NCBI GenBank assembly: GCA_017415105.1 | Contig: JAFQJD010000003.1 | Span: 82,659 to 146,658 of the forward strand | Length of the DNA: 64,000 nt | Source of the DNA: Clostridia bacterium | GTDB lineage: Bacteria; Bacillota; Clostridia; UBA1381 | Direction: 5' to 3' | Shown: piece by piece, positions 52,883-60,149 of the stretch | Position numbering within the stretch: position 1 is the stretch's first letter | Layout of the letters: each line of letters begins with the position of its first letter | Position numbers and translations under genes: made by a program | Notes under the pieces: model-generated | What the model saw: the letters and a program-made list of their open reading frames with translations, nothing else | Databases searched by the model: none | Told to the model about the DNA's origin: nothing

Positions 52883-54259
52883 TCATCTCAAAAACATATG
52901 CAATATTCTGCCGTACTTTTTCTTATTATACGGCTGATAACGCATGGGTAAATCAATCCATGTTTTTTTGTCAACAATACTCTTTTCGTGCGTAAACGCA
53001 TCAAAGCCTGCCTTGCCGTGGTATCCTCCCATACCGCTTTCGCCTACTCCGCCAAAGCCCATTTCGCTCGTTGCAAGATGGATTATTGTATCGTTTATGC
53101 AACCGCCGCCATACCGGCAATTTTCTGTAATACGCTTGATATTTTTCTTGTTCTCCGAGAAAATATAAAGTGCGAGCGGTTTTTGTTTATCCCTCAGTAT
53201 TTCAAATACATCATCAAGCTTCTCATACGTAAGGATTGGCAGTATAGGTCCGAAAATTTCTTCCTGCATAACAGCATCCGAGAAGGTCACGTTATCCATC
53301 ACCGTCGGTTCAATCTGCAGTGGCGGACGGTAGCCTCTACCTCCAAGAACGGTTTTATCCTCATCTATCAAGCTCATAAGACGGTCAAAGTGCTTTTCAT
53401 TTACAATTCTGCCATAGTCAAGATTGTCGTTAAGCGGATTTTCACCAAACTGTTCTCTTATCTCACGGCAGATTTCCTTCATAAGCGCGTCTTTGATTTT
53501 CCTATCGCAGAGAATATAGTCAGGTGCGACACAGGTTTGACCGCAGTTGAGGAACTTGCCAAACACAATGCGTTTTGCCGCAAGCTTTATTTTTGCAGTT
53601 CTGTCAACAATACACGGACTTTTTCCGCCAAGCTCCAACACAACAGGCGTAAGATGTTCTGCCGCACGGCGTAGCACCTCCCTGCCGACATTCTGACTGC
53701 CGGTAAAGAATATAAAATCGAACTTTTTATCAAGAAGCTCTGAATTTTCCTTTCTTCCGCCTGTCACAACCGCAACATAGTGTGGCGGGAAACATTCGCT
53801 TACTATCTTGTCTATAACATCACTTGTTCTGGGTGAGTATGCACTCGGCTTCAAAACTACTGTATTTCCTGCCGCAATTGCGTCTGTCAACGGCTCAATC
53901 GCCAGGAGGAACGGATAGTTCCACGGGCTCATAATAAGCACATTCCCATACGGCGACGGCTTCACAAAACTACGTGATGCAAACTGTGCAAGCGGAGTTT
54001 TAACACGGCGTTCCCGCGAAAACTTCTTTACGTGCTTTATCATATAGCTGATTTCTGTGAGTGCAAGTCCCGATTCGCACATAAATCCTTCATAATAGCT
54101 TTTCCCAAGGTCCGCACGCAATGCTGTGTTGATTTCTTTTTCGTGCTCCTTAACTGCTTTATACAGTTTCTTGAGCATTCTGATTCTGAACTCCACAGGT
54201 ATAGTAGCACCGCTATAGAAATAGTTTCTCTGTGCATTTAAAATTTCGTTTATATTCAT
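52883..54259 (-). CDS. Aldehyde dehydrogenase
   Basis: 458 residues of the class 3-like ALDH group. NAD(P)-binding FFTGSQNVGREV, catalytic Glu in VVLELGGKSP and catalytic Cys in NCGQTCVAPDY are present, as is MQEEIFGPILPI. A C-terminal hydrophobic/basic tail (YQPYNKKKYGRILHMFLR) might associate with membranes, as in fatty aldehyde dehydrogenases. It overlaps the upstream marR gene by four bases (ATGA), so the pair is one operon. Likely substrate: a medium or long aldehyde (inference). Confidence 0.9.
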   Translation of the reverse strand: MNINEILNAQRNYFYSGATIPVEFRIRMLKKLYKAVKEHEKEINTALRADLGKSYYEGFMCESGLALTEISYMIKHVKKFSRERRVKTPLAQFASRSFVKPSPYGNVLIMSPWNYPFLLAIEPLTDAIAAGNTVVLKPSAYSPRTSDVIDKIVSECFPPHYVAVVTGGRKENSELLDKKFDFIFFTGSQNVGREVLRRAAEHLTPVVLELGGKSPCIVDRTAKIKLAAKRIVFGKFLNCGQTCVAPDYILCDRKIKDALMKEICREIREQFGENPLNDNLDYGRIVNEKHFDRLMSLIDEDKTVLGGRGYRPPLQIEPTVMDNVTFSDAVMQEEIFGPILPILTYEKLDDVFEILRDKQKPLALYIFSENKKNIKRITENCRYGGGCINDTIIHLATSEMGFGGVGESGMGGYHGKAGFDAFTHEKSIVDKKTWIDLPMRYQPYNKKKYGRILHMFLR

Positions 54260-54708
54260 TTTACAGTTCCCTCTCTGCTTATAGCCTTAAGATTTCCCGC
54301 AATCGTGCCGAATACTCTGTAAAATGTTTCAAGTTCTTCCCTGCTTACGCCATTACTTGCTCCTTCAACAATCACGTTTACCCGTCCGCACAGAACTTCT
54401 GCCAACGACACGCCCTCTCCTGTCAGCTTGAGAAGTGCACGGTATGAGTTACTCGTTACCTTTTCTCTTATAATAAGTCCTTTTTTCTCAAGCATAGATA
54501 CTGCACGTGAAATTTCAGCCTTATCCTTATTGCTTATCTCACACAGTTGTGTTGCCGTTATGCCATCGGGATTGCGGTAAAGAGTTACTATATATAAAGC
54601 ATAAAGCCCCTTTAACCCATACTTTTCCATCTCAACTGTAGCAATTCTGTTCCAGTAATGAGAGATTTCTGATATCGTATTCGTAAACAATTCAAATCTG
54701 TCAATCAT
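54256..54708 (-). CDS. MarR-family transcriptional regulator
   Basis: 150 residues with a winged helix (GITATQLCEISNKDKAEISR, AVSMLEKKGLIIREK) flanked by dimerisation helices. It sits directly upstream of and overlapping the aldehyde dehydrogenase gene, and its promoter is covered by two GTTGA-N4-TCAAC palindromes, so autorepression relieved by an aldehyde or related effector is likely. Confidence 0.88.
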   Translation of the reverse strand: MIDRFELFTNTISEISHYWNRIATVEMEKYGLKGLYALYIVTLYRNPDGITATQLCEISNKDKAEISRAVSMLEKKGLIIREKVTSNSYRALLKLTGEGVSLAEVLCGRVNVIVEGASNGVSREELETFYRVFGTIAGNLKAISREGTVK

Positions 54709-54725
54709 AGCTATTCTCCTTAAAA

Positions 54726-54759
54726 AAATAGACTTGTTGAAAAATCAACAAGTCTATTT
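54726..54759 (-). promoter_or_regulatory. Operator/attenuator palindrome in the marR leader
   Basis: 15-bp perfect inverted repeat (AAATAGACTTGTTGA and its complement, 4-nt loop) just downstream of the -10. On the minus strand it is followed by seven T and then AAGGAG, so as RNA it has the form of an intrinsic terminator. Confidence 0.7.
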
Positions 54760-54784
54760 TATCACAAAGATGTTGATTTGTCAA
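54756..54784 (-). promoter_or_regulatory. Promoter of the marR-aldehyde dehydrogenase operon
   Basis: TTGACA, 17-nt spacer, TAAAAT on the minus strand. Confidence 0.85.
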
Positions 54785-54791
54785 CATCTTT
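54766..54791. promoter_or_regulatory. Operator palindrome over the -35
   Basis: 11-bp inverted repeat AAAGATGTTGA / TCAACATCTTT with a 4-nt centre, sharing the GTTGA-N4-TCAAC core with 54726-54759 and covering the -35 hexamer. Confidence 0.7.
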
Positions 54792-54810
54792 TTTCGTGGA
54801 TTTTTCGTGG

Positions 54811-54931
54811 ATGAAATGCTAGTGCGTCCGTGCCCTGCGACTCGCTATGCTCCCTGCATAAGTTCAACTTGCCAAAACAAGTTTTGGAGTTTCACTTGTC
54901 TCAGGGTTCGAGTCCCCTTAATTTCATGCCA
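54811..54931 (+). other. tRNA-like remnant or attachment-site-like segment
   Basis: ATGAAAT (54811) is complementary to ATTTCAT (54921), and between them lies a T-arm-like AGGGTTCGAGTCCCCT followed by GCCA. The middle does not fold as a tRNA and no anticodon can be assigned. It may be a decayed tRNA end or an old integration scar. Two TTTTTCGTGGA copies precede it. Confidence 0.3.
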
Positions 54932-54936
54932 CAAAA

Positions 54937-54957
54937 AAACCACCCTATGGGTGGTTT
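54937..54957 (-). terminator. Terminator of tRNA-Arg
   Basis: 9-bp stem AAACCACCC / GGGTGGTTT with a 3-nt loop, followed by TTTTTTT on the minus strand, 5 nt past the tRNA. Confidence 0.85.
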
Positions 54958-54962
54958 CTTTG

Positions 54963-55039
54963 TGGTGCGCCCGAAGGGACTCGAACCCCTGACCTACTGG
55001 TTCGTAGCCAGTCACTCTATCCAGCTGAGCTACGAGCGC
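54963..55039 (-). tRNA. tRNA-Arg (ACG)
   Basis: 77 nt with encoded CCA: acceptor GCGCTCG / CGGGCGC (one G-U pair), D arm GCTC...GAGT, anticodon stem CTGGC/ACCAG region with loop CTACGAA giving anticodon ACG, and T loop TTCGAGT. Own promoter and terminator. Confidence 0.96.
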
Positions 55040-55065
55040 ATATGCTCTTATCAAACACAACTGAT

Positions 55066-55094
55066 ATATTACCATATTTTCACGTGTTTGTCAA
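55066..55094 (-). promoter_or_regulatory. Promoter of tRNA-Arg
   Basis: TTGACA, 17-nt spacer, TAATAT on the minus strand, 26 nt before the tRNA. Confidence 0.75.
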
Positions 55095-55125
55095 GAGCTT
55101 TTTTATATTTTTTTGGAGATTTGCC

Positions 55126-55560
55126 TTATTCCTCAGGCAAATCTATGTCCTTGCCAAAGTCAATGCCCTCAATATGAATATTAACCGCTGCAACATTCAG
55201 TCCCGTCATCGCTTCAACACTCGCTTTTACACTTTCCTGCACGTTCCACGCAAGCTCCGGTATCTTGACACCGTACTCTACAACAAGATACAAATCAATT
55301 GTTGTCATCTCTTCGTTTATCTCAACCTTTACGCCCTGTGATGAGTTTTTCTTGCCCAGCTTCTGTGCTACACCGCCAACAAATGACTTATGCATAGCTG
55401 ATACACCGTCAATCTCCGATGCCGCAATTCCTGCGATTTTTGCAACTACTTCAACTGAAATCTTTACATTTCCGATAGGCTCGTCTGTATCCGTATGGAT
55501 TTCAGTTTCATTTGCATCATCACCCAGTTCAAAAGCTTCAATCATTTCTTCATCCAACAT
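55126..55560 (-). CDS. Asp23/Gls24 family envelope stress response protein
   Basis: 144 residues. The DUF322/Asp23 core is clear: NVKISVEVVAKIAGIAASEI, VSAMHKSFVGGVAQKLGKK and VEYGVKIPELAWNVQESVKA, ending in an acidic IDFGKDIDLPEE. In Staphylococcus the family forms a membrane-tethered layer linked to wall stress. The first 25 residues are an acidic variable arm. Monocistronic. Confidence 0.9.
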   Translation of the reverse strand: MLDEEMIEAFELGDDANETEIHTDTDEPIGNVKISVEVVAKIAGIAASEIDGVSAMHKSFVGGVAQKLGKKNSSQGVKVEINEEMTTIDLYLVVEYGVKIPELAWNVQESVKASVEAMTGLNVAAVNIHIEGIDFGKDIDLPEE

Positions 55561-55628
55561 CTTAATTACCTCCTGTTTTAATACTGTTATTTTATGCTCT
55601 TTTCTTACATATTAACCATTCCGGGCAC

Positions 55629-56375
55629 TTATTCAAAATCCAGAACAATATCATCCATTCCTTCGTTTCTCTGTTTTTCTTTCTTATGGATAATATCTAC
55701 CTTTATGCTTATGGCATCTTTGCCGCAAACAATCATATGGTCTATCAGCTCAATCCCTACACTACGGAGCAGATGATCTACGTTCATAGTTGTTTCAACA
55801 TCATCATACGAAATATTGGCGTTACCGTTAGGATGGTTATGCACTATAAGAACATACCTTGCACCGTTCATTGTAGCGGTCTTGACTATCTTTTCCGCAC
55901 TTGTGCTTGCATAATCGGGTCCGCTCTGTTCTGTGATATTGGAAATACACAGGACATTAAGAAATGCATCGGTGCAAATCATAAGAATATCTTCCCTGCC
56001 CGGATCAAACCCTACAATATTTATAATTTCCATAAAGTTCTCACGCACAAGTTTTTTGGGTTCAAACTTTATTTCCTGCTGCTTGTAGTAGTCAACAAAC
56101 GCCTTTAAACTACGCAGATACAAAACTGCTGTTTCGCCAACACCGTTAAGGTCAGTAACCATCCTGTAATCCTGTGCATTCTTCATCAGGCTTACGATGC
56201 TATCGGCACTATAGTCAAGCATTCTGTGTGCTAAGGGATTCGTATCACCCTGACGGTAGACGTTATAGAGCATATACTCTAAAATCTCATAGTCAGACCA
56301 GCCGTTGAAACCCGTTTCATTGAACTTCGCACGCATCCGCTGACGATGGTTTTTATGAATGTTATCGTTTGCCAT
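55629..56375 (-). CDS. radC: RadC family JAB-domain protein
   Basis: 248 residues. An N-terminal UPF0758/HhH region (YEILEYMLYNVYRQGDTNPL, LNGVGETAVLYL) is followed by a JAMM metalloprotease-like domain with HNHPNGNANISYDD, which holds the metal-binding His and Asp. Despite its name, a DNA-repair role is not established. Its start overlaps the ychF stop by one base (TAATG). Confidence 0.9.
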   Translation of the reverse strand: MANDNIHKNHRQRMRAKFNETGFNGWSDYEILEYMLYNVYRQGDTNPLAHRMLDYSADSIVSLMKNAQDYRMVTDLNGVGETAVLYLRSLKAFVDYYKQQEIKFEPKKLVRENFMEIINIVGFDPGREDILMICTDAFLNVLCISNITEQSGPDYASTSAEKIVKTATMNGARYVLIVHNHPNGNANISYDDVETTMNVDHLLRSVGIELIDHMIVCGKDAISIKVDIIHKKEKQRNEGMDDIVLDFE

Positions 56376-57469
56376 TATACGTTGAATCGGAACAAAACAA
56401 TGTCCCCGTCCTTCATTACATATTCTTTGCCTTCACTTCTTACAAGGCCTTTTTCCTTTGCTGCTGCCATTGTGCCACATTCCATAAGGTCATTGTAATG
56501 TACAACCTCTGCACGGATAAAGCCACGTTCAAAATCCGAATGGATTTTGCCTGCCGCCTGCGGTGCTTTTGTGCCCTCTTTTATTGTCCATGCACGAACC
56601 TCCGGCTCACCGGCTGTTAAGTAGCTTATAAGTCCTAAAAGCGAATAGCTTGCCTTTATCAGTCTGTCAAGACCTGACTCTGTCATTCCAAGCTCTTCTA
56701 AAAACATCCCACGCTCATCAGGCTCAAGCTGTGAAATCTCTTCTTCTATTCTTGCTGATACCGGCATAACCTCCGAGTTTTCACCCTTTGCGTACTCCTT
56801 AACACGTGTAAGAAGTGTATTGTTTTCAATACCGTTTGCAAAATCGTCCTCTGCAACATTTGCCGCATATATAACCGGCTTCATTGTGATGAGGAATACC
56901 TCTTTCATCAGCTCAAGCTCTTCGTCTGTATAGTCAAGTGATTTTGCAAGCTTGCCTGCCTCCAACGCTTCCTTTACCCGCTCATAAAGTGCAAGCTCAC
57001 CTGCAAGTGTCTTGTCACCCTTGAGTGCCTTTTTCGTTCTCTCTATCTTTCTGTCAATCATTTCGATATCCGAGAAAATAAGCTCAAGATTGATTGTTTC
57101 TATATCTCTTACCGGGTCAACAGAACCGTCAACGTGAGTTATGTTGGCATCTTCAAAGCAACGCACAACGTGAACGATAGCATCACATTCACGGATTGAT
57201 GCAAGGAACTTGTTACCAAGACCTTCGCCCTTTGATGCACCCTTTACAAGACCTGCAATATCAACAAACTCAATAAAAGCACGTGTAACCTTTTTAGGGT
57301 TATACATCTTTGCAAGCTCATCAATTCTCTCGTCGGGGACATCAACTATGCCTACATTCGGCTCAATTGTACAGAACGGATAGTTCGCACTCTCTGCACC
57401 TGCCTGTGTTATTGCGTTAAAAAGCGTTGATTTACCAACATTTGGTAATCCCACTATACCAAGTTTCAT
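56375..57469 (-). CDS. ychF: Redox-regulated ATPase YchF (Obg-like)
   Basis: 364 residues: P-loop [15 protein letters not shown], the [20 protein letters not shown] switch region, NVAEDDF in the ATP-specific G4 position and a C-terminal TGS domain ([20 protein letters not shown]). YchF binds ribosomes and prefers ATP over GTP. It forms an operon with radC. Just upstream on the same strand lies the mobile-element integrase remnant, so the element inserted directly 5' of ychF. Confidence 0.96.
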   Translation of the reverse strand: MKLGIVGLPNVGKSTLFNAITQAGAESANYPFCTIEPNVGIVDVPDERIDELAKMYNPKKVTRAFIEFVDIAGLVKGASKGEGLGNKFLASIRECDAIVHVVRCFEDANITHVDGSVDPVRDIETINLELIFSDIEMIDRKIERTKKALKGDKTLAGELALYERVKEALEAGKLAKSLDYTDEELELMKEVFLITMKPVIYAANVAEDDFANGIENNTLLTRVKEYAKGENSEVMPVSARIEEEISQLEPDERGMFLEELGMTESGLDRLIKASYSLLGLISYLTAGEPEVRAWTIKEGTKAPQAAGKIHSDFERGFIRAEVVHYNDLMECGTMAAAKEKGLVRSEGKEYVMKDGDIVLFRFNV

Positions 57470-57533
57470 TTTTATTTACATCTCCTTTGTTTTATCAGTG
57501 TTTTCGACATTTATTAGGTCACTACTTCGCCAT

Positions 57534-58075
57534 TTAACGAAAATGTTTTTCAAACTGCATTACTGCATTGTTGAGCGAATCCTCCGTCACATGAACACAT
57601 CTATCCATTGTGGTTTTAATACTTGCGTGACCGAGTAGTTGCTGTAATACTTTTGGCTGCATTCCGCTTTCAATAGCACGGGTTGCATATGTATGACGAA
57701 GTGCATGCATACAAAATCTTTTAATGTTTGCCTCATCGCAAAGTTTATACAAATGGGTATCGTATGAACTGTTTTTTGCAGGTTCTCCTGTTCTCCATTT
57801 GATGAATACAAGATCTTTCATCACAAGTGTTTTCTTTTGTCCTGTTCGTCTGTCAATATATTCGAGTGTTTGCGACAAGTTCTCCGACTCTTTTCGTTCA
57901 TGCTTTTTCGAATCAATCTCTTTTAGAATCTCATACGCTTGGTTGGTGAGCGGAATCGTTCTGTAACTTTGCTGTGTCTTTTGCCTTGTTGATTTACAAA
58001 TCTTGCACTAAACAATCCATCTTTTCTTTGATAGATACCTTTTCCGCATTTTTTGCCTTTTAGGGTTTTACCCAT
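57534..58075 (-). pseudogene. Tn916-type tyrosine integrase with internal deletion
   Basis: The N-terminal AP2-like arm-binding domain (MGKTLKGKKCGKGIYQRKDG, FSARFVNQQGKRHSK) is intact from 58075, then the frame shifts into the catalytic C-terminus TIPLTNQAYEILKEI ... ALRHTYATRAIESGMQ, LLGHASIKTTMDRCVHV. About 180 residues of the middle are missing at the join near 57960, including the core-binding domain and the first catalytic Arg. The distal HxxR and Tyr region remains. It cannot be active. Confidence 0.82.
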
Positions 58076-58164
58076 AATCTTAACTCCTTTCTCTTTTGAG
58101 AAAAAGAGCCAATGCAATATACCACATTATATCACATCGGCTGCCATTTATCAATAGTAATATT

Positions 58165-58371
58165 TTAAATTGTTAATTTATAACTAATAAATTGTTCGAA
58201 TTCCTTACGCTTTACCAACTTTTTTGTACCAACATACAAAACAAAAGAACAGTTTGGAGCTTTCATTATACTCTCGATTTTATTTATTCCAATGTTGCTA
58301 TATGCAGCGGCCTCTTTTATCGTTAATGTTACTTTCAAGTGTATTGGAACTTCTTTAATCTTATTTGTCAT
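58165..58371 (-). CDS. xis: Tn916-type excisionase
   Basis: 68 residues matching Xis of Tn916-like elements: TLTIKEAAAYSNIGINKIES is the winged-helix DNA-binding part and LVKRKEFEQFI the C-terminal basic helix. It assists the adjacent integrase in excision. Its position just upstream of int is the standard xis-int order. It seems intact although the integrase is not. Confidence 0.85.
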   Translation of the reverse strand: MTNKIKEVPIHLKVTLTIKEAAAYSNIGINKIESIMKAPNCSFVLYVGTKKLVKRKEFEQFISYKLTI

Positions 58372-58476
58372 TTCACTGCTCCTTTCATCATTAACTTAAA
58401 AATGAAAATCTCTGCTTCTCATATATTCTTCCGTTTTACATTCTGTAAATTGTCCAAAGTCCGTGTAATGAATAAG

Positions 58477-59898
58477 GGCTCTTTGTCAAGAGTTGGGGTG
58501 AAAAATCCTGAATGAATTTTTATGAGGCAGTATAGCACTTATGCTGCCTCTTTTAAATTGTCCTCATTTTTTCGTTTTTGATATGCAAATATGTGCATAA
58601 TTCTGTTTCTGAATCTTTTGAAATTTCTGTAGCCATATGCATTACGCTTTAGTACTTCGATTTTGTTGTTACAACCCTCTGTAAATCCGTTACTGTATGG
58701 ATAATCAAAGGTGTTTAGTATCTCTGTCTGCCAATTTATCAACGTGTTACTACATTCATAATATTCTAACAAATTACTGTCTTGAGCCATATATACCCAT
58801 TCATTCATCATCTTTTTGCTGTTTCCCTATCTTCACAATCGAGAATTGTATAAAAGCCTTCTTTTAGGTAGTATGCCCTTCTTAATTCATCATTTACGTA
58901 CAATAATGCATCAACACGTTCTTTTTCTTCGTCCTTTAGTTTGCTTTGCCTTTTAGTCAATATTCGTTTGGAGTTTTTAAATGCCAATCTGTAGTCTTTT
59001 CCATACTTCTTTTGTATCCGTTTTCGTGTCTTTTTAAATGCCCATATTATCTGCCTTACATAGTGATATTTATCAACCAAATATGTTGCATTTTTGAAAA
59101 AGGCTTGTGCAAGCTCGTGATATGGTTTCCACATATCGCTTACAAAAAACTTTACCTCTGAACGGTTATGATTATCATATTGTTTTAAATACTTAATCAA
59201 ATGTCCTTGCTTTCTGTCTGCAAGGATATCAAGTACTTCACCTGTCATTGGATTTGTAAGGATTGCCTGATACCTTTCCTTGCCGGTATTACCTTTAAAC
59301 TCATCAATTGCAACAGCTTCAAGTAGCCTGTCCGGAGATAGGTATGTAATACTGTCAAATATGCGTATAACTGTAGAAACCGATATATTAAGCTCTTTTG
59401 ATATAGATGTAAAGGAACATACTTCTTCTGTCTTATCTAATATTTTATTGATAAGGCGTCGGGTTATGTGATAATATTTAGGAACAAAAGAATTATGTTC
59501 TGCAAAGCGTTTACCACAATTATGACAGCAATATCTCCTTTGACGGTAGAAAAGAATTACATCTTTATCAAAAGCGGGTAAATCTTTGATAGTTCTGCAT
59601 CTATAATCATGAATATATTTAGTTTTCTCGCCACAAACAGGGCAAATATGCTCTTTCACAGGCATTTCGATATATATATGTGTAATATTTTCGAGTTTTT
59701 CAATCTTTTTTACAATAACCTCTTGCAAATTTAGTAATTCTTCGGTAAAATGAGAGTAGAGCATATTTCGTTCCTCCTGTCATGGTTTCTCGTCAATTCC
59801 ATTATACAGGATTTTGAACAAATATGCTCTACTTTTTTTATTTTTTCAAATTTTTTCAAGCTCTATTTGTTGGTCACCCCAATATTTATTATAGAGCC
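58477..59898 (-). mobile_element. ISL3-family insertion sequence
   Basis: About 1422 bp bounded by imperfect inverted repeats of roughly 25 bp that start GGCTCT and share TTGGGGTGA (58477 inward; 59898 inward on the other strand). It carries an ISL3-type transposase on the minus strand. The 8-bp flanks (58469-58476 and 59899-59906) do not match, so there is no target duplication, implying rearrangement after insertion. Confidence 0.85.
58539..59764 (-). pseudogene. ISL3-family transposase split into two frames
   Basis: The first frame (59764-58808, 318 residues) holds an N-terminal zinc-finger pair (HICPVCGEKTKYIHDYRCR, CCHNCGKRF), a helix-turn-helix and the start of the DDE domain (AVAIDEFKGNTGKERYQAI, SDMWKPYHELAQAFF). 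The second frame (58811-58539, 90 residues) gives the C-terminus with SNGFTEGCNNKIEVLKRNAY, including the final catalytic Glu. They overlap by four bases at a GCAAAAAGATGATG run. Whether this is a mutation or a recoding site is open; most ISL3 transposases are one frame. Confidence 0.8.
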
Positions 59899-60064
59899 TT
59901 TTTTTATTGCTTTTTGGGCGATTATACGGACCTCTTTCATATGATCCTAATCGCTTTGCTTCCGGCACATTCAGTATTTCCAGAATATTATTACATTCGT
60001 CTATATCTGCACCTTTATAATGCTCAATTAAATACAGATATGCTCTATGTATGCGATTATTTAA
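59850..60064 (-). pseudogene. Gene fragment interrupted by the ISL3 element
   Basis: An open stretch on the minus strand, NRIHRAYLYLIEHYKGADID, then ECNNILEILNVPEAKRLGSY and ERGPYNRPKSNKKR, bounded by a stop near 60065 and running into the IS inverted repeat at 59898. It has coding-like composition but no start. I do not recognise the family. It is probably a cargo gene of the mobile element cut by the IS. Confidence 0.45.
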
Positions 60065-60149
60065 TTAAACCCACAACCAGCAGATTGCAAAAGCAATTGA
60101 GTAGAAACCGCATCAATATTAAATCCTATGCATATAGATATAACCAAGT

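Noticed and set aside
54807..55177. Small open reading frames across the tRNA-Arg region
   Set aside because: They are translations of tRNA-Arg and its terminator in various frames, a well-known source of false proteins.
57587..57811. Separate small gene inside the integrase region
   Set aside because: Alternative frame of the integrase catalytic part, which has clear homology in its own frame.
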